DNA from: Arcanobacterium phocae
GTDB lineage: Bacteria > Actinomycetota > Actinomycetes > Actinomycetales > Actinomycetaceae
Reading direction: 5' to 3'
DNA: 64,000 nucleotides
Assembly: GCF_900105865.1 (NCBI RefSeq)
Contig: NZ_LT629804.1
Span: 806,001-870,000, forward strand
A program made the translations under genes and the position numbers. The notes beneath the pieces are model-generated. The model ran no database searches. It had not been told where the DNA came from and was given only the letters and a program-made list of their open reading frames with translations. Positions 16,855 to 25,654 of this stretch are shown piece by piece (the stretch's first letter is position 1; the number at the start of each line of letters is the position of its first letter).

Positions 16855-18708
16855 ATGGCGCATATTTTGGGTGTTGAAGACGTTTCGATCGCGTTAGGAT
16901 CGCGCCCAATTTTGGGCAATATTAACGTCTCTATCGAAGACGGCGCCAAGATTGGGATTGTTGGCCCAAATGGTGGCGGGAAGTCCACTTTGCTCAAACT
17001 TTTGACCCGCGTGTTAGAACCGGATAGCGGGCAAGTTACCATGATGAATGGAACCCGGTTTTCGGTTCTCTCCCAGGCGATTTCGTTCGCTCCAGATGTG
17101 ACGGTTATCCAAGCGATCCACGGTAATACTGAGGAATACGTGTGGGCGTCGGATTCAGCCATCCGGTATTTACATGAGGGGTTGTTGCCTGATGTTCCGC
17201 TTGATCGGCGGGTGACTGAGCTTTCTGGTGGGCAACGACGCCGGGTTGCGCTCGCGGCAACCTTGGCGGCGGATGCGAATGTGGTTGTGCTTGACGAACC
17301 CACCAACCACTTAGATATCGAAGGCGTTACCTTCCTTGCTAAATATCTTAATGAGCGCTTTGGCCGGGGCGAGGGCGCACTTGTGGTTGTTACCCACGAC
17401 CGCTGGTTCTTGGATGCGGTGTGTGACCGGTTGTGGGAAGTTGTTCCTGGCAACGACGGTGCTGGCGGACATAATCCGCAGCCTGGCCATGTTGAAACCT
17501 ACGAGGGCGGCTATGCGGCATATATTTTGCAGCGTGCTGAGCGTGCCCGGATTGCGCAACAAACTGCAGAAAAGCGAAACAATATTTTGCGTAAGGAATT
17601 GGCATGGTTGCGGCGCGGTGCACCGGCCCGCACCTCTAAGCCGAAATTCCGTATTGAGGCTGCCAATGAGTTGATTGCGAACGAACCGCCGCCGCGCGAT
17701 TCACTCGAGCTTGCTAAGATGGCTACGAGCCGGCTAGGTAAGGACGTTATTGATCTGATCGACGTGTCTTTTTCTTATGATTCGGCGAGCGATGCTGATG
17801 ACCAAAAGCCGGTTCTCGATGACGTAACTTTACGATTAGCGCCAGGTGAGCGCCTGGGAATCGTGGGCGGTAACGGTGCTGGAAAGTCCTCGTTACTTGG
17901 GCTGATTAGTGGTGTTTTAGCACCGACGACGGGCCGTGTTAAGCGCGGCAAAACAGTGAACCTTGCGGTGCTAACCCAGGAAACTAAAGAGCTTGACGAT
18001 ATTGCGACTCGACGAGTGGTTGAGGCCGTTCATGATATTGCTAGCCACGTTATGGTGGGCAAGAAAGAAATGACTGCCGCGCAGTTGGTGGAAAAGCTCG
18101 GTTTTACCCGGGAGCGGGCGTGGACGCAGGTGGGCGATCTCTCCGGTGGAGAACGCCGACGGTTGCAGCTTTTGCGGTTGCTGGTTGGGGAACCAAATGT
18201 GTTGCTTCTTGACGAGCCGACCAACGATTTGGATACCGATACGTTGGCGGCGATCGAGGATATGCTTGATTCGTGGCCGGGTACCTTGGTTGTGGTATCG
18301 CACGATCGTTACCTGTTGGAGCGGATTACCGATCACCAGGTTGCGGTGCTCGACGGGCACGTGCGTGATTTGCCTGGTGGGGTGGATGAGTACGTGCAGT
18401 TGGCGGCTCAGCTTCGTAAGGAACGTTCCGACGACGGCGATGCCGGTCCACACGTGGCAGCACCTACCAAGACGAAGGATGCGGCCAAAGAGCGGTTAGT
18501 GCATAAAAATATGGCGCGTCTGGAACGCAAGATGGATAAGGTGCGTCAACAGTTGGAAAAGATTGGGTTGAAGCAGGCTGATGCGGCAGCGAGCGGTGAT
18601 TTTGAGGCTTTGATAGATCTTGGGAAAGAGGCGGCTGAGGCTCAAGACGAGTTAGATGCGCTTGAAGAAGAATGGATGGCTGTTGCCGAAGAAGTAGAAT
18701 TTTTATAG
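16855..18708 (+). CDS. ABC-F family ATPase
   Basis: A 617-residue soluble protein with two ABC ATPase domains in tandem and no membrane segments. The first site has GPNGGGKST and LSGGQRRR with VVLDEPTNHLD. The second has GGNGAGKSS and LSGGERRR with LLLDEPTNDLD. A charged linker of about 70 residues joins them, and the last ~70 residues are a predicted coiled coil, as in Uup-type members. ABC-F proteins act on ribosomes or DNA/RNA structures rather than in transport; some protect ribosomes from antibiotics. ATG 16855 is preferred over TTG 16852. The position after ispE is typical of actinobacteria. Confidence 0.92.
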   Translation: MAHILGVEDVSIALGSRPILGNINVSIEDGAKIGIVGPNGGGKSTLLKLLTRVLEPDSGQVTMMNGTRFSVLSQAISFAPDVTVIQAIHGNTEEYVWASDSAIRYLHEGLLPDVPLDRRVTELSGGQRRRVALAATLAADANVVVLDEPTNHLDIEGVTFLAKYLNERFGRGEGALVVVTHDRWFLDAVCDRLWEVVPGNDGAGGHNPQPGHVETYEGGYAAYILQRAERARIAQQTAEKRNNILRKELAWLRRGAPARTSKPKFRIEAANELIANEPPPRDSLELAKMATSRLGKDVIDLIDVSFSYDSASDADDQKPVLDDVTLRLAPGERLGIVGGNGAGKSSLLGLISGVLAPTTGRVKRGKTVNLAVLTQETKELDDIATRRVVEAVHDIASHVMVGKKEMTAAQLVEKLGFTRERAWTQVGDLSGGERRRLQLLRLLVGEPNVLLLDEPTNDLDTDTLAAIEDMLDSWPGTLVVVSHDRYLLERITDHQVAVLDGHVRDLPGGVDEYVQLAAQLRKERSDDGDAGPHVAAPTKTKDAAKERLVHKNMARLERKMDKVRQQLEKIGLKQADAAASGDFEALIDLGKEAAEAQDELDALEEEWMAVAEEVEFL

Positions 18709-18804
18709 AAATAGTAAATGTATTGATGTGAGATGGTATGATTTAGGTAAGCTATGAATGTAGCTAACGGAAGTAATAGAAAGTAACATGGAAGGATTTC
18801 AAAG

Positions 18805-19278
18805 ATGAAAATTTCTGCATTTTTTTTATCGCTTAGTCTGGTCTTGAGTGCTCAGTTCGGGGATTTAGAATTGACGTCAAATTCCGTTGATAATGGTGGA
18901 GAAATTGGTGATAGTGGTCGTCAAGTCTTGATTCACCCTGATAACTTTGGAGCGTCAAATGGCGAATTGGACATCTTTCGTGATACCCCATCCAACGAAT
19001 TTCAGCCCATCTTGCCAAATTCCCCAAGATTGCATGATATTTCTCCGTATGCAATCATCCCTTCAATAGATATTGGGGGAGGCGGAGCCTCGTACCCACG
19101 AGTATCGCCAAAAGAAGGATGTGCAAGAGCACGTTGGGGCAATTTCATATGGTCGGTGGCGTGGGGCGGATTGGTTTGTGCGCCGGTTTCTGTTGCTACT
19201 GGCTTTGGGGGTTTCCTTTGTGGAGCTGCTGGTAGTGCAGCTTCTACATGGTTGCCATGGAATAACATTTGTAGATAG
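18805..19278 (+). CDS. Secreted Cys/Gly-rich small protein, bacteriocin-like candidate
   Basis: A 157-residue protein that I do not recognise. Residues 1-16 form a short signal peptide (MKISAFFLSLSLVLSA). Residues 20-90 are polar and low in structure. A run of four glycines at 91-94 is followed by a compact C-terminal part (95-157) rich in Gly, Ala, Trp and aromatic residues. Its four cysteines are 106, 125, 139 and 156. That layout (leader, Gly-rich junction, hydrophobic Cys-paired core) is seen in some processed antimicrobial peptides, but no known family motif is evident. A 99-residue membrane protein follows after nine bases and could be an immunity partner. GGAAGGAT lies before the ATG. 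Function is unproven. Confidence 0.6.
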   Translation: MKISAFFLSLSLVLSAQFGDLELTSNSVDNGGEIGDSGRQVLIHPDNFGASNGELDIFRDTPSNEFQPILPNSPRLHDISPYAIIPSIDIGGGGASYPRVSPKEGCARARWGNFIWSVAWGGLVCAPVSVATGFGGFLCGAAGSAASTWLPWNNICR

Positions 19279-19287
19279 GAGCCTGTC

Positions 19288-19587
19288 ATGAGTCGGTTAA
19301 CGAAATACTTGAGTGCTGGCGTGCTTTTGGCTATCGTCAATTCTTTTATTGTGATGAGTCCTGATTTGCTTGATGGTGTAGGAATTGGCACTGCGCTGGC
19401 GAATAACATCACGAAGGTTGTTATTCAAGCGATAATAGCACTGGTGATCATGGGCTCCGGTGGAGTCATGCGTGAGAAAGCGGATTCGGGCGAGTTGCCT
19501 GATGGTACTGTTCAAAACCTCCTATTTTTCGCCTTAGCAGCAGCGCTTATGCTTATTGCTGTTGCTATTGCAGTGTTATGGAGATAG
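19288..19587 (+). CDS. Small membrane protein, three predicted helices
   Basis: A 99-residue protein with hydrophobic segments near residues 8-24, 42-57 and 77-97, joined by a short charged loop (MREKADSGELPDG). No family was recognised. It starts nine bases after the stop of the secreted Cys-containing protein and is surely cotranscribed with it. The size, topology and position fit an immunity or export-accessory protein for that peptide, but this is inference from context only. GGAGCC precedes the ATG. A hairpin downstream probably ends the transcript before the MarR gene. Confidence 0.65.
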   Translation: MSRLTKYLSAGVLLAIVNSFIVMSPDLLDGVGIGTALANNITKVVIQAIIALVIMGSGGVMREKADSGELPDGTVQNLLFFALAAALMLIAVAIAVLWR

Positions 19588-19636
19588 CGATACGGCCTAA
19601 AGTCCGTAGATTATATTTTGATGTCAAGGTATGGTA

Positions 19637-19674
19637 AGGGTGTGCGTCAAGCAATGGCGCTTAACGCACACCCT
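19637..19674. terminator. Hairpin after the small secreted/membrane protein pair
   Basis: Eleven-base perfect arms AGGGTGTGCGT (19637-19647) and ACGCACACCCT (19664-19674) lie between the membrane protein and the MarR gene. No T-tract follows (TATATCC), so termination strength is uncertain. Confidence 0.55.
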
Positions 19675-19703
19675 ATATCCTGCACACTCAACCGGAGCCT
19701 TCT

Positions 19704-20219
19704 ATGACTGATGACCCCATGTCTTCCGACAATTCAATTTGCGACGATGTCGATGCGATTATTACTGCATGGCAGGATCAATGCCCAGAGCTAGACACAG
19801 CTCCTTTCGCTATTTTTTCGCGGTTATTGCGCCTGACACGGCATATTGAGCGGATGCGGAAAACTGTGTTCGCGCGCAATGGGCTGGAAACGTGGGAATT
19901 TGAAATGTTGGCGGCATTGCGGCGCACCAGCAACCACACCCTAACCGCCGGTCAACTGATGAAAGAAACATTGGTGTCTTCTGGGACGGTGACGAACCGG
20001 CTCGATCGGATGGCAGCTAAAGAGCTCTTGGTTCGCCAATCGGGCGAACACGATGGGCGTGTTGTTTATGTGCAAGCTACTGAGTTGGGGCTGTCGCTGA
20101 TTGATGGCGCAGTTGAGGATCTGCTTCACACCGAAGCGCAGATTTTAGAACAATTTAGTGCGGCTGAAAGTGACGAAGCAGCCGCCTACATGAGACGGCT
20201 GCTCCATTCGTTCGAGTAA
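19704..20219 (+). CDS. MarR-family transcriptional regulator
   Basis: A 171-residue winged-helix DNA-binding protein. The family core runs from about residue 50 to 150. It comprises the recognition-helix region (LMKETLVSSGTVTNRLDRM), the wing (KELLVRQSGEHDGRVVYVQAT) and C-terminal dimerisation helices. MarR proteins usually repress nearby genes until a ligand binds. Here the neighbours are the secreted peptide pair upstream and a convergent ABC exporter ending two bases downstream; which of them it controls cannot be told. CCGGAG lies before the ATG; an internal ATG at codon 5 is an alternative start. Confidence 0.9.
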   Translation: MTDDPMSSDNSICDDVDAIITAWQDQCPELDTAPFAIFSRLLRLTRHIERMRKTVFARNGLETWEFEMLAALRRTSNHTLTAGQLMKETLVSSGTVTNRLDRMAAKELLVRQSGEHDGRVVYVQATELGLSLIDGAVEDLLHTEAQILEQFSAAESDEAAAYMRRLLHSFE

Positions 20220-20221
20220 CG

Positions 20222-21448
20222 TTACTTGCTTTGCTTCCATGCCTGCTTGATAGACATGCGCTTACCTGAATGCAAAACCGAATTGCGGTAAAGCTTGCCA
20301 GCAAATGCTGCCAACAGTGGGATAGCTACGACGCCCAGCACAAATGCGATGATTTGTTCAGTGGGTGAAGAGATTCCGAAGGACTGCCGGATTGGCATCA
20401 TGAAGGATGACATGAATGGAATGTATGACAAGACCTTCGTGATGGTTGCGTCAGGCATTGCCGAGATGAGGAAGAATCCGCCATAGATCGGGATGAAGGT
20501 GAGCATCGTGAGCGTACCGGTGATCGGAGCAAGATCTTCTTGGCGAGAGACGGTTGCTGCCAGCGCACCTGCAATCAATGAGAAGGTGAAGAAGCCGACG
20601 ATAGACCACAGAATCGTCCATACCGCGAGTGATGAAAGATTCAGTAGCGGCAACGACACTCCCGCAATTTTCAGTGAAATAAACGTGGCTACAATATAGC
20701 AGGCGACTTGGCCAATAATCACTGTGCCGATTCCGAGGATCTTTCCGAGCAGTAGCGTCCGTGGTTTGACGGACGCCAAAATAATTTCGACGACGCGCGA
20801 GGACTTTTCTTCGACAACTCCAGTTGAGATTGTTGCTAGACCTCCCAAGATAACGGTGGCAAGCAGAATCACAACACCGAGTGCGGTGAAGTAGCCAACC
20901 GGGTTAGAAGCGATGAGGTTATCGTCAGATGATAAATCCAAGACCCGTACATTTGCGCCGTCAGCACCGGTAATCGCTGAAGCGGCTTCATCCGGAGTCA
21001 GGGTGGAGTTTTCGCTGGCAATCCAGAATGTCACGCCACGATTCACTGCTTCGCCGAAGTTGCCACTGATAGCACTTGAATTAGGGAAAATCACGGTCGG
21101 TTCAGCAGGAGTTCCGCCAACAACAGCGTAGGTGATATCAGTGTTTTCGTCGTCAGCTTGGGCTTCTACTGCATCGGTCAGCCACTCTTCGCCTTCGCCG
21201 TCACCAATACTTTCGGTGCTGGTAGCAGGTAGCGCAGCTTGAATAAATTCGGCAGCATCGGCGGCAGATTTCTCAACGCCCACAACATACGATGTTTCCG
21301 GGGCTGCAGAATCGTCGTCACCGCTCATCACAAGGTTGGCAATAATGCCGCCGCCGAAAATAAGAACGAGCATAACCACGAAGGAAATCTGATTTGATCG
21401 GGTCTGGAGTAGCGCGGTCATTTCCCGCTTAATAATCAGTCCTAGCAT
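20222..21448 (-). CDS. ABC-2 exporter permease (NatB-like)
   Basis: A 408-residue permease. One N-terminal helix is followed by a large extracytoplasmic domain (about residues 45-185) and five to six helices at the C-terminal end. This is the ABC-2 arrangement of NatB/YhgE-type exporters, which move sodium, drugs or peptides. The start is set at ATG 21448, one base after the ATPase stop (TGA-c-ATG), rather than six codons upstream inside the ATPase gene. A TetR-family gene in the same orientation precedes the pair and may control it. Confidence 0.87.
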   Translation of the reverse strand: MLGLIIKREMTALLQTRSNQISFVVMLVLIFGGGIIANLVMSGDDDSAAPETSYVVGVEKSAADAAEFIQAALPATSTESIGDGEGEEWLTDAVEAQADDENTDITYAVVGGTPAEPTVIFPNSSAISGNFGEAVNRGVTFWIASENSTLTPDEAASAITGADGANVRVLDLSSDDNLIASNPVGYFTALGVVILLATVILGGLATISTGVVEEKSSRVVEIILASVKPRTLLLGKILGIGTVIIGQVACYIVATFISLKIAGVSLPLLNLSSLAVWTILWSIVGFFTFSLIAGALAATVSRQEDLAPITGTLTMLTFIPIYGGFFLISAMPDATITKVLSYIPFMSSFMMPIRQSFGISSPTEQIIAFVLGVVAIPLLAAFAGKLYRNSVLHSGKRMSIKQAWKQSK

Positions 21449-21449
21449 G

Positions 21450-22421
21450 TCACTTCTTCTTTCCAAATAGGGCAGCTAAGCCGCGCTTCTTTGCTGGAGT
21501 CTCTTCTTCTGCCTCATCAATAGTCGGGGCCGAAACCACGCCTTTGAAAATATCTTGAAGATGCGGGCGCTGTGGGGCGAACTCCAGGAGCGGGCCAGCA
21601 GCTAGCGCAGCTTGCAGAATCCGTTGAGAATCGTCACCAGCATGCATCGCGATCTCGAGCACGTTGTGTGACGTGTGAATAACAGAGAACCCCTGTGAAC
21701 GTACCGTATCTGCGAGGGAATTCACGTCTCCACCGGTGCGCACAATAAGGTTGCTCTCGGCGCTGGCGCGTAAATCGTCGATCTTGCCTTCAGCAACGAT
21801 CTTGCCTTCGGCGCAAATACCGACTCGTTCACACATACGTTCCACTAGATCAAGCTGATGTGACGAGAAAACCACAGTGGCTCCGGCATCGGCTTTTTCA
21901 CGCAACACTGAGCTCATCACGTCAACCGCGACCGGATCCAAGCCAGAGAACGGTTCGTCCAGAACAAGAACCGCCGGATCGTGAATGAGCGCAGCCGCGA
22001 GCTGAACTCGCTGCTGGTTACCTAGGGACAGTGCCTGGACCTCATCATTACGTCGCTTATCAATATTGAGACGTTCGGTCCAATACAACATGGCGCGAGT
22101 CGCGTCCTTCTTTGATAGGCCTTGGAGCTGGGCCAAATAAATAAGCTGTGCGCCAACCTTCATCTTCGGATATAGTCCGCGTTCGGCAGGCATATAACCA
22201 AAGGTTTTACGAGTAGCGAAATCAAGTTCTTTGCCATCGAGTGTCACTGTGCCGGAATCTGCAGACAATACGCCGAGCACAATGCGCATCGTCGTCGTCT
22301 TTCCGGCTCCGTTCGAACCAACAAAGCCGTAGAGTTCGCCCGGTTGTACCGTGAACTCCATGCCATCGAGTGCAACGGTATCCCCGAAGCGCTTGTGAAG
22401 ATTACTGATGTGTAAATTCAC
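21450..22421 (-). CDS. ABC transporter ATP-binding protein (NatA-like)
   Basis: A 323-residue ATPase subunit starting with GTG at 22421, preceded by AAAGGAG. Walker A is GSNGAGKTT near residue 35, the signature is LSLGNQQRVQL and Walker B is VLVLDEPFSGLDP. A C-terminal accessory region of about 100 residues ends in a lysine-rich tail (KKRGLAALFGKKK). It powers the permease encoded one base downstream. The LSLGNQQR signature in place of LSGGQ is the form common in NatA-type exporters. The substrate is unknown. Confidence 0.92.
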   Translation of the reverse strand: MNLHISNLHKRFGDTVALDGMEFTVQPGELYGFVGSNGAGKTTTMRIVLGVLSADSGTVTLDGKELDFATRKTFGYMPAERGLYPKMKVGAQLIYLAQLQGLSKKDATRAMLYWTERLNIDKRRNDEVQALSLGNQQRVQLAAALIHDPAVLVLDEPFSGLDPVAVDVMSSVLREKADAGATVVFSSHQLDLVERMCERVGICAEGKIVAEGKIDDLRASAESNLIVRTGGDVNSLADTVRSQGFSVIHTSHNVLEIAMHAGDDSQRILQAALAAGPLLEFAPQRPHLQDIFKGVVSAPTIDEAEEETPAKKRGLAALFGKKK

Positions 22422-22483
22422 CAGTTCTCCTTTCTGATTTTTCTTATATAAGTCAAGTATCTAGCTGTTGCCAAGCTGGGTTG

Positions 22484-23134
22484 TTAGGGCAGTGGAGTGA
22501 CAAGCTTTGGCTCTGCTTCGAGCCGATGCAAACCGTTCCACATAAGGTTAACAAGATGAGCTGCCATAACATGCTTGTCTAGTTGCCGGTTAATGGCCCA
22601 CGATTGGCCAACGATTCCCATCAGTCCGGACAGCATGTGGGCATAGAGCGAAATAGCGTCAGCTGGGAATTGAAGTTTTTCAACGTAGGTAGCCAGTAGT
22701 TCATTGAGGTGGTCGCTCATATCGGAAATGATAGTAGAGAACTCACCGCCGGCGAGCACGCCAGGGCTCTGGTGAACCATCAGTCCGAAACCATCTGGAT
22801 TTTCTTCGATATAGTCCAGCAATCCGAGGACGACGGCTTCGAGTGACTCACGCGGTCCCTTCCCTGCCGATAACGCCTGATCCAGAATCGTGTTGACGGC
22901 GGTTGTCTCCCGGTCAACGATAACCTGGTAGAGGCCTTCTTTGCCGCCAAAATGTTCATAAACAACGGGTTTTGAAACGTCAGCAGCGTTCGCGATTTCT
23001 TCAATAGACACCGCGTCATAGCCGCGTGCAGCGAACAGCTGACGCGCAATTCCAATAAGCTGAGTGCGCCGCTCAACGCGCGTCATACGTTGGCGTTTTG
23101 GTGGATCAGTAGGTGATTTAGCAGTACGTGCCAT
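22484..23134 (-). CDS. TetR-family transcriptional regulator
   Basis: A 216-residue regulator. Its N-terminal helix-turn-helix is clear between about residues 20 and 70 (RTQLIGIARQLFAARGYDA, ADVSKPVVYEHFGGKEGLY). The C-terminal two thirds are a helical ligand-binding and dimerisation domain. TetR proteins usually repress adjacent efflux genes until a small molecule binds. It lies 62 bases upstream of the NatAB-like exporter on the same strand, consistent with control of that exporter, though no operator was identified. Confidence 0.93.
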   Translation of the reverse strand: MARTAKSPTDPPKRQRMTRVERRTQLIGIARQLFAARGYDAVSIEEIANAADVSKPVVYEHFGGKEGLYQVIVDRETTAVNTILDQALSAGKGPRESLEAVVLGLLDYIEENPDGFGLMVHQSPGVLAGGEFSTIISDMSDHLNELLATYVEKLQFPADAISLYAHMLSGLMGIVGQSWAINRQLDKHVMAAHLVNLMWNGLHRLEAEPKLVTPLP

Positions 23135-23318
23135 AACGCTATTCTCGCATACCTACAGTTGCGAAACCAATGACGACGACGGCGTTTGGTTCACTACCAT
23201 GAGGAAGTAGATAATGGCTATGTGTGCGCACAAATTCTGGGGTGGGGAACGCCATATCGGGTTAATTGCCCGCGTGAGTGGAAACCGAACGGATAAGCTG
23301 GCACAATAAAACAAGTAA

Positions 23319-23389
23319 TCCGCCATGGTGTAATGGCAGCACAGCGGTCTTTGGAACCGCTTGTCTAGGTTCGAATCCTAGTGGCGGAG
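23319..23389 (+). tRNA. tRNA-Gln(TTG)
   Basis: A 71-base cloverleaf. The acceptor stem is TCCGCCA/TGGCGGA with discriminator G. The anticodon stem AGCGG/CCGCT encloses loop TCTTTGGAA with anticodon TTG (reads CAA and CAG). The T-arm is CTAGG-TTCGAAT-CCTAG. CCA is not encoded. glmU follows 57 bases later. Confidence 0.95.
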
Positions 23390-23446
23390 CGAAACAATGC
23401 ATGCGAAGCGTTGTGTTCTTGAGTTCGGCTAGCCGAGGAGGCACCA

Positions 23447-24511
23447 GTGAGTCAGAAACTCGCCGCAGCTATTATTCTTGCTGCTGGTAAAGGAACCCGT
23501 ATTAAATCGCAAACCCCTAAAGTGCTCCTATCTCTCTGTGGTCGTTCCCTTGTTGGGCATGCAGTTGCTGCAGTAACAGGAGCTGGGGCGGAAAATATTG
23601 TTGCGGTGGTACGGCATGAACGTGACCGTGTGGTTGAACACTTGAGCCAGATTGCGCCACATGTACTGATAGCTGACCAGGACGATATTAAGGGAACTGG
23701 CCGAGCGGCGTGGTGTGGCATGAACGTTTTGCCAGATGATTTGCATGGTTCAGTGCTTGTTATTGCCGGCGATTCGCCGATGTTTGAACCAGAAACACTC
23801 GCTGAGCTTAACCGTGTTCACTGTGATTCTGGTGCCGCGGTCACTGTTCTTTCCACTGTTCTTGAAGATTCGTTCGGATACGGTCGTATTTTGCGTGCCG
23901 CGGCGCCTGGTTCGGATGAAGTTGCGCAGACTCCGCAGGCTACTGGCCCAGTTATTGGTATCGTCGAAGAAAAAGATGCCACTGACTTACAGCGCACGAT
24001 TAAAGAGATCGGCACGTCAACATATATTTTCGATGCAGATTTCCTTCGTTCGGTGCTTGGTACGCTCGGCACTGACAATGCTCAAGGCGAAATGTATTTA
24101 ACTGATGTTATCGCCCGTGCAGTTGACGAAGGTAAGAGCGTGGCATCATACGTCTTAGCAGATTCAGTTCAGGCTGAGGGAGTGAACGATCTGGTTCAGC
24201 TGGCAACGTTGCGAGCGGAAAAGAACCGTCGTCTCTTGGAACGCTGGATGCGCAGTGGAGTATCAATTATCGATCCGGCTTCTACCCATATTGAGGTAGA
24301 TGTTCAGCTTGCGCCGGACGCTATTGTCCACCCAGGTACAATTCTTCGCGGCAATACGCGTGTTGACGCATTCGCCGTCGTCGGGCCCAACACGGAACTC
24401 GTTGATGTTTCCGTAGGTGAGCGGGCAGTAGTTCCGCACACGGTTGCTTCGTCGACGTCGATAGCGCACGATACGTACATTTCACCATTCACGGTGATGC
24501 GCGAAGGGTAA
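23447..24511 (+). CDS. glmU: GlmU-type UDP-N-acetylglucosamine pyrophosphorylase, acetyltransferase part truncated
   Basis: A 354-residue protein. Residues 1-~235 are a complete nucleotidyltransferase domain with the signature LAAGKGTRIKSQTPKVL and EEKDA, making UDP-GlcNAc from GlcNAc-1-phosphate and UTP. Residues ~240-354 contain only the first coils of the left-handed beta-helix and stop at SPFTVMREG. Bifunctional GlmU is usually 450-490 residues, and the missing part holds the acetyltransferase catalytic residues. Only 62 bases separate its stop from prs, and no acetyltransferase remnant was seen. The shortened form is therefore probably a native gene, with glucosamine-1-phosphate acetylation done elsewhere. 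GTG 23447 follows GAGGAGG. Confidence 0.88.
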   Translation: MSQKLAAAIILAAGKGTRIKSQTPKVLLSLCGRSLVGHAVAAVTGAGAENIVAVVRHERDRVVEHLSQIAPHVLIADQDDIKGTGRAAWCGMNVLPDDLHGSVLVIAGDSPMFEPETLAELNRVHCDSGAAVTVLSTVLEDSFGYGRILRAAAPGSDEVAQTPQATGPVIGIVEEKDATDLQRTIKEIGTSTYIFDADFLRSVLGTLGTDNAQGEMYLTDVIARAVDEGKSVASYVLADSVQAEGVNDLVQLATLRAEKNRRLLERWMRSGVSIIDPASTHIEVDVQLAPDAIVHPGTILRGNTRVDAFAVVGPNTELVDVSVGERAVVPHTVASSTSIAHDTYISPFTVMREG

Positions 24512-24573
24512 CAAGCTGGAGTGGTGGCCAGCTGGCCATTACTGAAACTGGACAACACAAAGAATGGTCGGGC

Positions 24574-25554
24574 ATGACAGGCATCCACACAAGCGGTGAA
24601 AAGCACCTCGTTGTCGCCACTGGGCGCGCACATCCAGAATTGGCAGAAGCGGTAGCGAAAGAACTTGGCATTGAATTGTCGCCAACGACGTCGTACGAAT
24701 TTGCTAACTCGGAAATCTATGTTCGTTTCGATGAATCAGTTCGTGGTTCGGACGTGTTCATTATTCAATCTATCGATGTTCCAGTGAACAAGTGGATTAT
24801 GGAAGCGCTTATTATGGTTGATGCGGCCAAGCGTGCGTCAGCCAAGCGTATTTCGGTGGTTTTGCCGTCGTTCCCTTATGCCCGTCAGGATAAGAAGCAC
24901 AAGGGTCGCGAACCTATTTCGGCGCGTTTAATGGCGGATCTGTTCAAGGCTGCTGGTGCTGAGCGTATCATGTCGGTTGACTTGCACGCTGCGCAAACCC
25001 AGGGCTTCTTTGACGGTCCAGTTGATCACTTGTGGGCTATGCCAACTCTTGTTGATTATGTGCGTACCCGGGTCAGTCCGGAAGAATCTGTCATCGTTTC
25101 CCCGGATGCTGGACGTATCAAGGTTGCTGAACAGTGGGGTAACCGATTGGGCGGTGTGCCGTTGGCATTCGTTCACAAGACGCGCGATATTTCGCGACCA
25201 AACCAAGCTACCGCTAATCGTGTGGTGGGCGATGTTGCTGGCCGTACCGCGATCATTGTTGACGACCTTATCGACACCGCCGGTACTATTGCGGGCGCTG
25301 CTCGTGTTGTTCTTGAAGCTGGAGCGAAAGACGTTATCGTTGCGGCTACCCACGCGCCGATGTCCGGCCCGGCACGGGAACGGTTGATGGAATCGGGTGC
25401 ATGCGAGATCATTGTGACCGATACGTTGCCAATTGCGCCAGAGAAGCGTTTTGATGGTCTAACAGTACTGTCGATTGCACCTGTTTTGGCGCGTGCGATT
25501 CGCGAAGTTTTCGACGATGGTTCGGTCACCTCGATGTTCGACGGTGCGTTCTAG
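24574..25554 (+). CDS. prs: Ribose-phosphate pyrophosphokinase
   Basis: A 326-residue PRPP synthase, the standard length. It transfers pyrophosphate from ATP to ribose-5-phosphate for nucleotide, histidine and tryptophan synthesis. Visible signatures are YARQDKKHKGREPISAR, the catalytic-loop region DLHAAQTQGFF, the flexible HKTRDI stretch and the PRPP-binding loop VDDLIDTAGT. The glmU-prs-rplY-pth-mfd order is conserved in actinobacteria. A strong terminator follows 59 bases after the stop codon. Confidence 0.97.
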   Translation: MTGIHTSGEKHLVVATGRAHPELAEAVAKELGIELSPTTSYEFANSEIYVRFDESVRGSDVFIIQSIDVPVNKWIMEALIMVDAAKRASAKRISVVLPSFPYARQDKKHKGREPISARLMADLFKAAGAERIMSVDLHAAQTQGFFDGPVDHLWAMPTLVDYVRTRVSPEESVIVSPDAGRIKVAEQWGNRLGGVPLAFVHKTRDISRPNQATANRVVGDVAGRTAIIVDDLIDTAGTIAGAARVVLEAGAKDVIVAATHAPMSGPARERLMESGACEIIVTDTLPIAPEKRFDGLTVLSIAPVLARAIREVFDDGSVTSMFDGAF

Positions 25555-25613
25555 TCCAGTATCAGATGTGATTTTGACACGTATACTTTTATCTCGTTCA
25601 TAAAGACGGGTAT

Positions 25614-25654
25614 AATGATGGGGTTGCCTCGGCGAGGGAGCCCCATCATTTTTT
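25614..25654 (+). terminator. Terminator between prs and rplY
   Basis: A ten-base stem (25614-25623 with 25641-25650) has an inner GCCTC/GAGG hairpin in its loop and ends in six T residues. A perfect TATAAT (25611-25616) overlaps its left edge but lacks a good -35 at the right distance. It should end the glmU-prs transcript or act as a leader terminator of rplY. Confidence 0.85.

Noticed and set aside
24512-24573. Possible frameshifted remainder of GlmU
   Set aside because: The gap before prs is only 62 bases and no beta-helix acetyltransferase pattern was seen in any frame, so a simple frameshift does not explain the short protein.
25555-25610. TTGACA-like sequence near 25574 as the promoter partner of TATAAT at 25611
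   Set aside because: The spacing between the two is far too long for one promoter, so no -35/-10 pair was called.
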